This document shows positions 32,959 to 41,204 of a DNA stretch of 64,000 nt, piece after piece. The notes under the pieces are model-generated. The model did not search any database and was not told where the DNA came from. It saw only the letters and a list, made by a program, of their open reading frames with translations. The stretch covers positions 15,136 through 79,135 of the forward strand of contig JAZLBL010000009.1 of the NCBI GenBank assembly GCA_045613685.1. The letters run 5' to 3'. Each line of letters opens with the position of its first letter. Positions within the stretch are counted from its first letter, which is position 1. The position numbers and the translations under genes are program-made. Origin of the DNA: Fimenecus sp045613685 (GTDB lineage: Bacteria; Bacillota; Clostridia; Oscillospirales; Acutalibacteraceae).

Positions 32959-34176
32959 TTATATGTACTCCTTCACAATATTTGTGTAGTTTTCAATAAT
33001 ATATTCTATATCTTCATCTGTTAATCGAGTATGCAATGGTAATGTAATTTCATTTATAAAATGTGAATATGCATTAGGATAATCTTTAATATCAAATCCT
33101 AAATTTTTATATACTGTATGCATTGGAAGTGGTTTATAATGCACATTACATGCAACACCGCACTCTGCCATCTTAACAATAATTTCATTTCGTTGTTCCA
33201 ATGTAATTCCAGGAACCCAAGTTAGATATAAATGTCCTGAAGATTCTCTCTCGTTTGTATAATGATTGAGTGTTTTTATTCCAAGCGAATGAAATGCAGA
33301 ATCATATTTAGCAACAATTTCTTTTCGGCGGTTGAGCATATCAGGATATCTTTCAAACTGTTTCAAACCAATAGCAGCAGTAATATCTGTCATATTACAC
33401 TTATAATATGTACCTACAACATCATATTCCCAGGCGCCTAACTGAATCTTAGCAAGTGCATCCATTGATTGTCCGTGCAAACTTAATAGTTGAAGCTTTT
33501 TGTAAATTTTTTCATTGCTCACTCCTGGAATAGTTTTCCAAGTTAATGCTCCACCCTCTGCAGTTGTAAGATTTTTAACTGCATGAAAACTGAAACTTGA
33601 AAAATCAGCAACTGAGCCAACCATTTTCTCACGATATTTTGCACCAAAAGCATGCGCTGTATCAGCCATAACTACTATTCTACTAAAAGCAGATTGAATA
33701 TCATTGTTAGATTTAAACAAATGCTTTTTGCGCTCTACAATTTCAAAGATTCTATCATAATCACATGGAACGCCTGCAAGGTCCACAGGAATAATCGCTT
33801 TTGTATTTTCGTTTATTGCTTCTTCAAGAGCATCGTAATCCATTTCAAGAGTATCTTTTTGTGTATCGATTAAAACTATCTTTGCACCAACATGAGCAAT
33901 AACAGAAGCAGATGCAGTATATGTGTATGCGCAAGTGATAACTTCATCACCTTCTCCAATCCCCATAATCCGAAGTGCCATTTCTGCACACGCGGTCTGA
34001 GAATTAAGACAAACACACTTTTCTGTGCTAATCCATTCTGCAATGTTTTTTTCAAGCAATTTGGTTCTTGGACCTGTTGTAATCCATCCTGATTTTAATG
34101 TTTCAACAACCTCTTCAATTTCAAGATTACTAATATCAGGAGGACTAAAAGGAATTTTTCTTTTGTTATCGGTCAT
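32959..34176 (-). CDS. DegT/DnrJ/EryC1/StrS-family sugar aminotransferase
   Basis: A 405-residue PLP enzyme that aminates keto-sugar nucleotides. IPFSPPDIS and GWITTGPRTKLLEKNIAEW start the fold; MADTAHAFGAKY holds the PLP-binding Asp, and FSFHAVKNLTTAEGG the Schiff-base Lys. The start at 34176 follows GAGGGTG. With the GNAT gene it could make an N-acetylated 4-amino sugar, but the 4,6-dehydratase needed for its usual substrate is not in the window. First gene of locus 1. Confidence 0.92.
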   Translation of the reverse strand: MTDNKRKIPFSPPDISNLEIEEVVETLKSGWITTGPRTKLLEKNIAEWISTEKCVCLNSQTACAEMALRIMGIGEGDEVITCAYTYTASASVIAHVGAKIVLIDTQKDTLEMDYDALEEAINENTKAIIPVDLAGVPCDYDRIFEIVERKKHLFKSNNDIQSAFSRIVVMADTAHAFGAKYREKMVGSVADFSSFSFHAVKNLTTAEGGALTWKTIPGVSNEKIYKKLQLLSLHGQSMDALAKIQLGAWEYDVVGTYYKCNMTDITAAIGLKQFERYPDMLNRRKEIVAKYDSAFHSLGIKTLNHYTNERESSGHLYLTWVPGITLEQRNEIIVKMAECGVACNVHYKPLPMHTVYKNLGFDIKDYPNAYSHFINEITLPLHTRLTDEDIEYIIENYTNIVKEYI

Positions 34177-34317
34177 AGATTTCACCCTCGAACTTACACC
34201 TAAATACATATAAAAATTCAATATGGTTAATGTTCTCTTTTTTATGACTTTTCACACGTTCTAGTGTTATAAAAGTATAAAAAATCATATAATTCCACAC
34301 ACATATATACATTATAT

Positions 34318-34346
34318 AATATAACATAAATCACACTTTTTTTCAA
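34318..34346 (-). promoter_or_regulatory. Promoter of exopolysaccharide locus 1
   Basis: Minus-strand TTGAAA (34341-34346), 17 bp, TATATT (34318-34323), leaving a leader of about 140 nt before the aminotransferase start. The leader is AT-rich with no clear structure. Confidence 0.5.
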
Positions 34347-34446
34347 CAACTATTTGCACTTTAGTTGATTAAAATATAACTAAAAATATGCATTGAATTT
34401 TGGTCATCTTTATAACTTGAATTTCATTTTCATTATCTCGGCGTAA

Positions 34447-34479
34447 CAAAAAAACAGCACCCACATAAGTGAGTGCTGT
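34447..34479. terminator. Second (distal) rpsI-type terminator copy
   Basis: On the minus strand ACAGCACTCAC pairs with GTGGGTGCTGT and is followed by seven T. Its core resembles the proximal terminator at 34643-34677, and like it follows a copy of the rpsI 3' end. Confidence 0.8.
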
Positions 34480-34530
34480 GATTTTTTTGAAATAATGAAA
34501 TTATCTCTTTGAGAACTGTCTGAGCGTTAA

Positions 34531-34620
34531 AAAAAACAGTCCGGTGGACTGTTTTTAGCGAAGAGCACCGAGTGCTATGCCGAGGTGCCCGAAGGCCGAA
34601 AATGGATGAAAGACGTCCTA
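34531..34620. repeat. GC-rich palindromic element between the rpsI end copies
   Basis: AAACAGTCC-ggt-GGACTGTTT (34534-34554), AGCAC-cga-GTGCT (34564-34576) and a GC-rich stretch of alternating short palindromes stand out from the AT-rich surroundings. It has the form of a dispersed non-coding repeat. An open frame across it (34433-34687) has no start signal and is not accepted as a gene. Confidence 0.5.
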
Positions 34621-34642
34621 CAATCAAATATAAATCTAAAAT

Positions 34643-34677
34643 AAAAAAACAACACCCATCGTAAACGATGAGTGTTG
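34643..34677 (-). terminator. rpsI terminator (proximal)
   Basis: On the minus strand CAACACTCATCGT pairs with ACGATGGGTGTTG and is followed by seven T. Confidence 0.85.
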
Positions 34678-34695
34678 AAAAATACATATAGTCTT

Positions 34696-35094
34696 TTATC
34701 TCTTTGAGAACTGAGGTGCACGACGAGCGCCTTTGAGACCGTATTTCTTTCTTTCTTTCATTCTTGGGTCTCTTGTTAAGAAACCTGCCTTCTTGAGTTC
34801 AGGACGAAGATTTTCGTCATACTGAAGAAGAGCACGTGAAAGACCGTGACGGATAGCACCAGCCTGGCCTGTAACACCGCCGCCGCCTACACGGCAAACG
34901 ATATCGAATTTATCAGCTGTTCCTGTAAGAGCAAGAGGCTGACGAACGATGAGTTTAAGTGTTTCAAGACCGAAATAATCGTCGATATCTCTGTCGTTGA
35001 TTGTGATTTTACCTGTACCTGCATATACACGAACACGAGCTACAGATTTCTTTCTTCTACCAGTACCGTAGAAATATGGATTTGTTTCGTACAT
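34696..35094 (-). CDS. rpsI: Small-subunit ribosomal protein uS9
   Basis: A 132-residue S9: FYGTGRRKKSVARVRVYAGTG at the start, GGGVTGQAGAIRHGLSRAL in the middle, and the basic tail KYGLKGARRAPQFSKR that reaches the P-site. It follows rplM by 19 bp behind GGGAGG. Its 3' end is duplicated downstream. Confidence 0.98.
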   Translation of the reverse strand: MYETNPYFYGTGRRKKSVARVRVYAGTGKITINDRDIDDYFGLETLKLIVRQPLALTGTADKFDIVCRVGGGGVTGQAGAIRHGLSRALLQYDENLRPELKKAGFLTRDPRMKERKKYGLKGARRAPQFSKR

Positions 35095-35113
35095 AATTTA
35101 TAGCCTCCCTTTC

Positions 35114-35542
35114 TTAGAATTCTCTTGTTTCTGGTTTCTGAGCAGCATGCTTGTGCTCTGAACCACGGTATACACGAAGACGAGTGAGAGCTTCACGGCC
35201 GATTACTGTATCAGGAATCATACCCTTAACAGCTTTTGTAACTGCGAACTCTGGCTTTGTTTGCATAAGAGTCTTATACTTAACTTCTTTCATGTTACCA
35301 ACATAACCTGTGTGATGATAGTACATTTTTTGTTCAAGCTTGTTACCTGTAAGAACAACTTTCTCAGCGTTGATGATGATTACGTGGTCACCACAGTCAG
35401 CGTGAGGAGTAAATGTTGGCTTGTGCTTACCTCTAAGAAGAACAGCAGCTTCAGCAGCTACGCTACCGAGAGTTTTGCCTGCTGCGTCAAGCACATACCA
35501 GTTACGGGTAATATCGCCCTTTTTTGGCATATAAGTTGACAT
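35114..35542 (-). CDS. rplM: Large-subunit ribosomal protein uL13
   Basis: A 142-residue L13 with WYVLDAAGKTLGSVAAEAAVLLRGKHKPTF, HTGYVGNMKEV and the end region LTRLRVYRGSEHKH. Start behind CGGAGG. First gene of the rplM-rpsI operon. Confidence 0.98.
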   Translation of the reverse strand: MSTYMPKKGDITRNWYVLDAAGKTLGSVAAEAAVLLRGKHKPTFTPHADCGDHVIIINAEKVVLTGNKLEQKMYYHHTGYVGNMKEVKYKTLMQTKPEFAVTKAVKGMIPDTVIGREALTRLRVYRGSEHKHAAQKPETREF

Positions 35543-35581
35543 AGAACTTTACCTCCGAATAATTTTTTTCATTGCTCGAAG

Positions 35582-35610
35582 ATTATAGCAAAGCCATTTT
35601 AAAAAGTCAA
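35582..35610 (-). promoter_or_regulatory. rplM-rpsI promoter
   Basis: Minus-strand TTGACT (35605-35610), 17 bp, perfect TATAAT (35582-35587). Confidence 0.8.
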
Positions 35611-35715
35611 CACATTTTTTATAAAATTTAATGAGATAAATATAAATCTTTGTTTTTCTTTAATTTTCTTCGTTTTTCATATATTTTTCTTTTTTATTAT
35701 TTTTGAAAATATTTG

Positions 35716-35744
35716 TTTACTTTTACACAAAATTAAGATAGAAT
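35716..35744 (+). promoter_or_regulatory. Promoter of the TtcA-like gene, with leader hairpin
   Basis: TTTACT (35716-35721), 17 bp, TAGAAT (35739-35744). The roughly 55-nt leader folds into a hairpin with arms TAGGGGTC (35760-35767) and GACTCCTA (35779-35786) and loop ATCAAAGCGCA; no riboswitch class was recognised. Confidence 0.55.
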
Positions 35745-35805
35745 GTTGTAAGAAACGACTAGGGGTCATCAAAGCGCAGACTCCTACACAAAAGTTGGTG
35801 AAAAA

Positions 35806-36528
35806 ATGCAGAAATTATTAAGTTTAGTTCGTGCAGGCGTTGATAAGTATAATATGATTGAAGACGGTGACAAAATCGGTGTTTGCGTTTCAGGTGGAAA
35901 AGACAGTGTTGTTATGCTTTTGTGCCTCATCAATTTAAAGATATTTTATCCAAAAAAATTTGAACTTTGTGCCATTACACTTGACCCTGTTTTTAACGGC
36001 AAAGACGCAGACTATTCTGAAATTGAAAAAATTTGTAAAGACAACAATATTGAATATTGCATAAAGAGAACTGAACTCTATCACATCATTTTCGAAGAGA
36101 GAAAAGAAAGTAACCCTTGCAGTTTATGTGCTCGAATGCGTCGTGGACTTTTACACGATACTGCAAAGGAATTAGGGTGCAATAAAATAGCACTTGGTCA
36201 TCACATGGATGATGCCGCTGAAACATTTATTATGAATCTTTTCGGCAATGGTCGTGCAGAGTGTTTTTCACCTGTTTCATATCTTTCAAGAAAAGATTTA
36301 TATATGATTAGGCCAATGGTTTTTGCCTATGAAACTGACATTACAAAAGTGGCAAACAAAGAAAATGTGCCCATTGTTAAAAGTGAGTGTCCTGCTGACG
36401 AAAAGACCAACAGAGAAGACACCAAAAATCTTCTTGCAGATTTAGAAAAGCGTTACCCTGCTTTGCGTCAAAAAATTGTGGGTGGAATGCAAAGAGGAAA
36501 TATCAGTAACTGGGGTACCAGTGAATAG
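35806..36528 (+). CDS. TtcA-like tRNA 2-thiocytidine synthetase family protein
   Basis: A 240-residue N-type ATP-pyrophosphatase. GVCVSGGKDSVVMLL (about residues 26-40) is the PP-loop; CSLC (near 104) and a later Cys in SECPAD match the three cluster Cys of TtcA, and GHHMDDAAET is a further family motif. Relatives activate a tRNA base and insert sulfur using an iron-sulfur cluster. The tRNA target here is inferred. Ribosome binding site is weak (GGTGA). Confidence 0.82.
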   Translation: MQKLLSLVRAGVDKYNMIEDGDKIGVCVSGGKDSVVMLLCLINLKIFYPKKFELCAITLDPVFNGKDADYSEIEKICKDNNIEYCIKRTELYHIIFEERKESNPCSLCARMRRGLLHDTAKELGCNKIALGHHMDDAAETFIMNLFGNGRAECFSPVSYLSRKDLYMIRPMVFAYETDITKVANKENVPIVKSECPADEKTNREDTKNLLADLEKRYPALRQKIVGGMQRGNISNWGTSE

Positions 36529-36550
36529 ATACCTATTATATATAAAATTG

Positions 36551-36579
36551 TTGAAATTGATATATCGATGTGTTAAAAT
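36551..36579 (+). promoter_or_regulatory. Promoter of the DUF975-ApgM gene
   Basis: TTGAAA (36551-36556), 17 bp, TAAAAT (36574-36579), 30 bp before the start codon. Confidence 0.65.
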
Positions 36580-36608
36580 GATATTTAGTATGAAAGAGAG
36601 GTATTGTT

Positions 36609-38558
36609 ATGGATATTCTCAACAGAAAACTTATTAAAGAAGAAGCAAAAAACTTTATCAGTCAAGACAGAAAGTGGCTCACTATGGCACTCGCTTGTCT
36701 TCCATTAGTGCTCCTTAATGGTGCTATTTCTGGTGGATTTAATTTTGTGTTGAATTTCAGTGAAGACGGTGACGTTTCTTCTTCAAGTTTTTCAAGTGGC
36801 TCAAGCTTTGTTGCGTGGTTACTTGTTCCGTTTATGATTGGTGCGGCTGGTTATTTTCTTAACCATCTTCGTGGTGTAAATCCTGATTGGAAGAGCCTTT
36901 ACCGTGAAGGTCTTGACAACTATGGCATATATTTCAAAGTTGGCGTAGTTACTGAAATTTTCATTGGTCTTTGGTCATTATTATTGATTGTTCCAGGCAT
37001 TATCAAAACTTATGAATGGTATTTCGTTCATCAGATTATTCACGATAACCCAAATCTTGACGGAAAACAAGCAAGAGATTTGAGTAAGAGAATGACAGAA
37101 GGTTTCAAATCAGAAATCTTTATTATGAATATTTCGTTTTTCTTTTGGCTTATGCTCTCTGCGTTGACACTCGGTATTGCTTATCTCTATGTTGGACCAT
37201 ATATGGCTTGCACAAGTGCTATGTATTATGAAAACTTAAAGCATCACGCTATCACAACCGGTATTGCAACTCCTGATGAATTTGGTATTATGCCTATAAT
37301 TCCAGAAGAAAACAGCGAGTTTAATAATGAAACTGAGGGTAAAGACAATATGAAATATGTTGTAGTTTTATATGATGGAATGGCGGACTACCCTGTTCCA
37401 CAGTTTGACGGCAAGACTCCTATGATGCTTGCTAAAAAGCCAAACTTTGATGCACTTGCACAGAAAGGTACAGTTGGTCTTGTTAAGACTGTTCCTGACG
37501 GAATGAAACCAGGTAGTGACGTTGCTAATATGAGCGTTATGGGTTTTGACCCATCAATTTATTACACAGGAAGAAGTCCACTTGAAGCTGCAAGTATCGG
37601 TGTTGACCTTAAAGACACTGATGTTACACTTCGTTGCAATATTGTTACTCTTTCAGACGAAGAAAACTATTCAGACAAGACAATGGTTGACTATTGTGCA
37701 GACGATATTTCAACAGAAGAAGCAGAAAAGATTATTGCAACTGTTGAAGAACATTTCGGAAACGATATTTATAAATTCTATAGTGGTGTAAGCTACCGTC
37801 ATTGTCTTGTATGGGACAATGGTACAACTGACCTTGGTAATATGACACCACCACACGATATTTCAGGCAGAGTTGTGGGCGAATATCTTTCAACAAGCGA
37901 AAATGCTACTGACCTTATCAGAATGATGAAAGAAAGCTATGATTTGCTTAAAGACCACCCTGTTAATATTGAGAGAATTAAGAATGGAAAACGTCCTGCA
38001 AACTCAATCTGGCTTTGGGGTGAAGGCAAAAAACCTGCGCTTTCACCATTTGAAGAGCTTTATGGCATCAAGGGTGCTGTAATTTCAGCGGTTGACCTTC
38101 TTAAAGGTATCGGCAAATGTGCAAAAATGGAAACACCTAACGTTGAGGGTGCAACAGGCTACATAGACACTAACTTTGTAGGTAAAGCACAGGCTGCAGT
38201 TGATGCTCTCAAGAATGGTTGCGATTATGCATATATTCACATTGAAGCTCCTGATGAATGTGGCCACAGAAGAGAAGCAGAAAACAAAGTTCGTGCTATT
38301 GAAATTATTGACGAACAAGTGCTCCCAATTATATTTGATGGATTAAAGGATTATGATGATTACAAAATTATGATTCTTCCTGACCATCCAACACCTATTG
38401 TTACTGCAACTCACGCATCTGACCCTGTTCCATTTATGATTTATCAAAAATCAAAAGAAACAAATGGTGTTGACACTATCAACGAAGAAACTGCAAAAGC
38501 AACAGGACTTTTCATTGAGAGTGGCGTTCAGCTTATGAAGAAATTTTTGGAGGACTAA
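36609..38558 (+). CDS. apgM: DUF975 membrane protein fused to cofactor-independent phosphoglycerate mutase
   Basis: One uninterrupted 649-residue frame. Residues 1-225 form a DUF975 membrane protein (several helices; WKSLYREGLDNYGIYFKVGVV, KRMTEGFKSEIF). After an acidic linker (PEENSEFNNETEGKDN), residues 248-649 are a full-length archaeal-type phosphoglycerate mutase: VVVLYDGMADYPV, KPGSDVANMSVMGFDP, the AHIE-like YIHIEAPDECGHR and LPDHPTP, all alkaline-phosphatase-fold metal motifs. The internal ATG at 37350 has GAGGGT nine bases upstream, so the enzyme could also be made separately. Start of the whole frame follows GAGAGG. metY-like follows by five bases. Confidence 0.85.
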   Translation: MDILNRKLIKEEAKNFISQDRKWLTMALACLPLVLLNGAISGGFNFVLNFSEDGDVSSSSFSSGSSFVAWLLVPFMIGAAGYFLNHLRGVNPDWKSLYREGLDNYGIYFKVGVVTEIFIGLWSLLLIVPGIIKTYEWYFVHQIIHDNPNLDGKQARDLSKRMTEGFKSEIFIMNISFFFWLMLSALTLGIAYLYVGPYMACTSAMYYENLKHHAITTGIATPDEFGIMPIIPEENSEFNNETEGKDNMKYVVVLYDGMADYPVPQFDGKTPMMLAKKPNFDALAQKGTVGLVKTVPDGMKPGSDVANMSVMGFDPSIYYTGRSPLEAASIGVDLKDTDVTLRCNIVTLSDEENYSDKTMVDYCADDISTEEAEKIIATVEEHFGNDIYKFYSGVSYRHCLVWDNGTTDLGNMTPPHDISGRVVGEYLSTSENATDLIRMMKESYDLLKDHPVNIERIKNGKRPANSIWLWGEGKKPALSPFEELYGIKGAVISAVDLLKGIGKCAKMETPNVEGATGYIDTNFVGKAQAAVDALKNGCDYAYIHIEAPDECGHRREAENKVRAIEIIDEQVLPIIFDGLKDYDDYKIMILPDHPTPIVTATHASDPVPFMIYQKSKETNGVDTINEETAKATGLFIESGVQLMKKFLED

Positions 38559-38563
38559 TTAAA

Positions 38564-39835
38564 ATGAGTTATAATAGAGATACAATTTGCGTTCAAGGTG
38601 CTTACAGACCAAAGAACGGCGAACCACGAGTGCTCCCTATTGTTCAGAGCACAACATTCAAATATGACACAAGTGAAGCAATGGCTAAACTTTTTGACCT
38701 TGAACCAGGTTATATGTACACTCGTCTTGCTAACCCAACAAGTGATGCAGTTGCACAGAAAATCACAATGCTTGAAGGTGGTGTTGCAGGTGTGCTCACA
38801 TCTTCAGGTCAGGCTGCAAACTTCTTCTCACTCATTAACATTATGGGTGCAGGCGACCACTTTGTAAGTGCTGCTACAATTTATGGTGGTACATTCAACC
38901 TTTTCAATGTTACAATGAGAAAACTTGGCATTGAAGTTACATTCGTTGACCCAAATGCAAGCGAAGAAGAAATTCAGGCTGCATTCAAACCTAATACAAA
39001 GGCACTTTTCGGTGAAACTATTGCAAATCCATCACTTGATATTCTTGATATTGAAAAGTTTGCAAAGATTGCTCACGCTAACGGTGTTCCACTTATCATT
39101 GACAACACATTCCCAACACCTATTAACTGCCGTCCGTTTGAATTCGGCGCTGATATTGTTACTCATTCAACAACAAAGTATATGGAAGGTCACGCTAACA
39201 TCATCGGTGGTGCAGTTATCGACAGTGGTAACTTTGATTGGGAACAGAACGACAAATTCCCAGGTCTTACACAACCTGACGAAAGCTATCATGGTGCTGT
39301 TTATACAAAAGATTTCGGCAAAGCAGGTTATATTACAAAAATCGTTGCGCAACTTCTTCGTGACTACGGCTCAACTCCTGCTCCACAGAATTCATATTAC
39401 CTTAACTTAGGTCTTGAAACACTCCATCTTCGTATGGAAAGACATTGTAGCAACGCTCTTGCAGTTGCAAAATATCTTGAAGCAAACGACAAAATTTCTT
39501 GGGTTAACTACCCTGCTCTTCCTGGCAACAAATATTATGACCTTGTTCAAAAATATATGCCAAATGGTACTTGCGGTGTTGTTTCATTCGGTGTTAAGGG
39601 TGGCAGAGATGCAGCAGAGAAATTTATGAACTCTTTGAAGCTTGCAGCAGTTGTTACTCACGTTGCAGATGCAAGAACTTGTGTGCTTCACCCTGCTTCA
39701 TCAACTCACAGACAATTAAGTGACCAAGAATTAGTTGAATGTGGTGTATCACCTGACCTTATCAGATTCTCAGTTGGTATCGAAAATGTTAATGATATTA
39801 TCGCTGATATTGAACAGGCACTCAGCAATATATAA
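38564..39835 (+). CDS. O-acetylhomoserine (thiol)-lyase family enzyme
   Basis: A 423-residue PLP enzyme of the Cys/Met-metabolism family. YMYTRLANPTSDAVAQKI holds the Tyr/Arg phosphate contacts, TIYGGTFNLF is typical of the homocysteine-forming MetY/Met17 branch, and THSTTKYMEGH holds the Schiff-base Lys. It makes homocysteine from O-acetylhomoserine and sulfide, or a related reaction. The GGAGG site lies in the end of the preceding gene, so the two are co-transcribed. Confidence 0.92.
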   Translation: MSYNRDTICVQGAYRPKNGEPRVLPIVQSTTFKYDTSEAMAKLFDLEPGYMYTRLANPTSDAVAQKITMLEGGVAGVLTSSGQAANFFSLINIMGAGDHFVSAATIYGGTFNLFNVTMRKLGIEVTFVDPNASEEEIQAAFKPNTKALFGETIANPSLDILDIEKFAKIAHANGVPLIIDNTFPTPINCRPFEFGADIVTHSTTKYMEGHANIIGGAVIDSGNFDWEQNDKFPGLTQPDESYHGAVYTKDFGKAGYITKIVAQLLRDYGSTPAPQNSYYLNLGLETLHLRMERHCSNALAVAKYLEANDKISWVNYPALPGNKYYDLVQKYMPNGTCGVVSFGVKGGRDAAEKFMNSLKLAAVVTHVADARTCVLHPASSTHRQLSDQELVECGVSPDLIRFSVGIENVNDIIADIEQALSNI

Positions 39836-39839
39836 AAAA

Positions 39840-39870
39840 TTAACGGCAACTCAAACGAGTTGCCGTTTTT
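39840..39870. terminator. Bidirectional terminator between metY-like and upp
   Basis: ACGGCAACTC-aaac-GAGTTGCCGT followed by five T, with an A run on the other side. Confidence 0.85.
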
Positions 39871-39885
39871 ATGTTGTGTTTTATT

Positions 39886-40560
39886 TTATGGCTTTGCTTG
39901 TCTTGCAGGTTTATAGCTACAAGTTCCACAAATTCTGTCACCTGCGTCACCTGCTGCTGTTACAATATAACCATGTTCATTAAGACCTGTTGGAATATAC
40001 TGAGCTGCATAAATTTTAACATCAGGATGCTTTTCATAGAGAAGTTTAACACCAACATCAGATGCAAAAATACACATTACCTTAATATTTGTGCAACCTT
40101 CTTTTTTAAGATAGTCAATAGATGCATCAACACTACCACCTGTTGCAAGTGCTGGGTCAACAATAACTACTGGGCCTTTGTCAATGTCAACAGGCATTTT
40201 GTAGTAATAAGTTACAGGTAACAATGTTTTTTCATCTCTGTAAAGACCTATATGACCTACCTTTGCAGTTGGTGAAAGACGACGAAGTCCTTCAACCATT
40301 CCAAGACCTGCACGAAGAATTGGTACGATTGTAAAATCTTCAGCAAGTACAGGTGAATCAAAATCCGCAAGCGGTGCCTGAATTGGCACTAACTTTGTTT
40401 TAAGGTCTTTGAGTGCTTCATAACCCATAAGCATTGTAAGCTCATCTACAATTTCACAGAATTCCTTTGAGCCTGTGTTAATATCACAAAGATGAGTAAC
40501 TTTATGTGCTACAAGAGGATGGTCATTGAAACTTGTTAAATTCTTTGTAAAATCTGACAT
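39886..40560 (-). CDS. upp: Uracil phosphoribosyltransferase
   Basis: A 224-residue pyrimidine salvage enzyme making UMP from uracil and PRPP. VTHLCDINTGSKEF starts the core; VVIVDPALATGGSVDASIDYL is the PRPP loop; the uracil-binding end GDAGDRICGT is followed by an extra Cys-containing tail of about 12 residues. The ATG at 40560 gives the family N-terminus; a longer frame to 40623 covers the promoter. Confidence 0.96.
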   Translation of the reverse strand: MSDFTKNLTSFNDHPLVAHKVTHLCDINTGSKEFCEIVDELTMLMGYEALKDLKTKLVPIQAPLADFDSPVLAEDFTIVPILRAGLGMVEGLRRLSPTAKVGHIGLYRDEKTLLPVTYYYKMPVDIDKGPVVIVDPALATGGSVDASIDYLKKEGCTNIKVMCIFASDVGVKLLYEKHPDVKIYAAQYIPTGLNEHGYIVTAAGDAGDRICGTCSYKPARQAKP

Positions 40561-40594
40561 AATTACGCCCCATTTCATTTTCTTTATCTCGAAT

Positions 40595-40623
40595 ATAATA
40601 TCACATTTCAACAAATTTGGCAA
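40595..40623 (-). promoter_or_regulatory. upp promoter
   Basis: Minus-strand TTGCCA (40618-40623), 17 bp, TATTAT (40595-40600); the -35 box is only 12 bp from the divergent -35 at 40636. Confidence 0.55.
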
Positions 40624-40635
40624 GCAATTTACAAA

Positions 40636-40664
40636 TTGACACTAAAATTTGCATATGATATAAT
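40636..40664 (+). promoter_or_regulatory. Promoter of the DUF523 gene
   Basis: Perfect TTGACA (40636-40641), 17 bp, perfect TATAAT (40659-40664). Confidence 0.8.
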
Positions 40665-40700
40665 TATTTTAATGAAAACCATATTTAAGGAGTAATTCTT

Positions 40701-41147
40701 ATGGCAAAAATTATTGTAAGTGGATGTCTTTTAGGTTGCGACTGCCGTTATAAAGGTGATAACTGTAAATGTGATGAGTTGTTGGAACTTGCAAAAAGTC
40801 ACACACTTATTCCTGTTTGTCCTGAACAATTAGGTGGACTTTCAACTCCACGTGACCCTGCAGAAATTGTTGGTGACAAGGTTATCAGCAATCATGGTAA
40901 AGACGTTACCTATGAATACACAAAAGGTGCTGAATTGGCATTGTATATTGCAAAAGTCAACAATGCAGATGCAGTAGTTTTCAAGGCAAATAGTCCTTCA
41001 TGTGGCAAAGGTATTATTTATGATGGAACGTTTACTGGTAACAAGACAAACGGTAATGGTATTGCAGCGAAAATGTTCTTAAATGCGGGTTTTTCTGTTT
41101 TTACTGAAGACGAAATCCCTGAACTCAAAAAAATATTAAAAACATAA
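40701..41147 (+). CDS. DUF523 family protein
   Basis: A 148-residue Cys-rich protein of the DUF523 family: VSGCLLGCDCRYKGDNCKC at the N-terminus, PVCPEQLGGLSTPRDPAE in the middle and FKANSPSCGKG later. The conserved Cys suggest metal or iron-sulfur binding; the function is not known to me. Start behind AAGGAG. Single gene with its own strong promoter. Confidence 0.9.
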   Translation: MAKIIVSGCLLGCDCRYKGDNCKCDELLELAKSHTLIPVCPEQLGGLSTPRDPAEIVGDKVISNHGKDVTYEYTKGAELALYIAKVNNADAVVFKANSPSCGKGIIYDGTFTGNKTNGNGIAAKMFLNAGFSVFTEDEIPELKKILKT

Positions 41148-41168
41148 TTTGAGTTTTTGTCAAAAATA

Positions 41169-41198
41169 TTGACAAAAAAACACAAGATATGGTATACT
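41169..41198 (+). promoter_or_regulatory. Promoter of the NCS2 permease leader
   Basis: Perfect TTGACA (41169-41174), 18 bp, TATACT (41193-41198); transcription is expected to start near 41205, about 150 nt before the start codon. Confidence 0.75.
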
Positions 41199-41204
41199 AC
41201 ACAG

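Larger units (their letters stand above)
34501..34713. repeat. 18-bp direct repeat duplicating the rpsI 3' end
   Basis: TTATCTCTTTGAGAACTG occurs at 34501-34518 and 34696-34713. The second copy is exactly the last five codons and stop of rpsI (complement). Each copy is followed, in the direction of rpsI transcription, by 20-25 bp and a similar terminator. The arrangement looks like attachment-site duplication by an element inserted at the rpsI 3' end, now reduced to under 200 bp. Confidence 0.65.

Noticed and set aside
34433..34687. Open frame of 84 codons on the minus strand downstream of rpsI
   Set aside because: It crosses two terminators, the rpsI 3' end copy and a palindromic repeat, and has no ribosome binding site.
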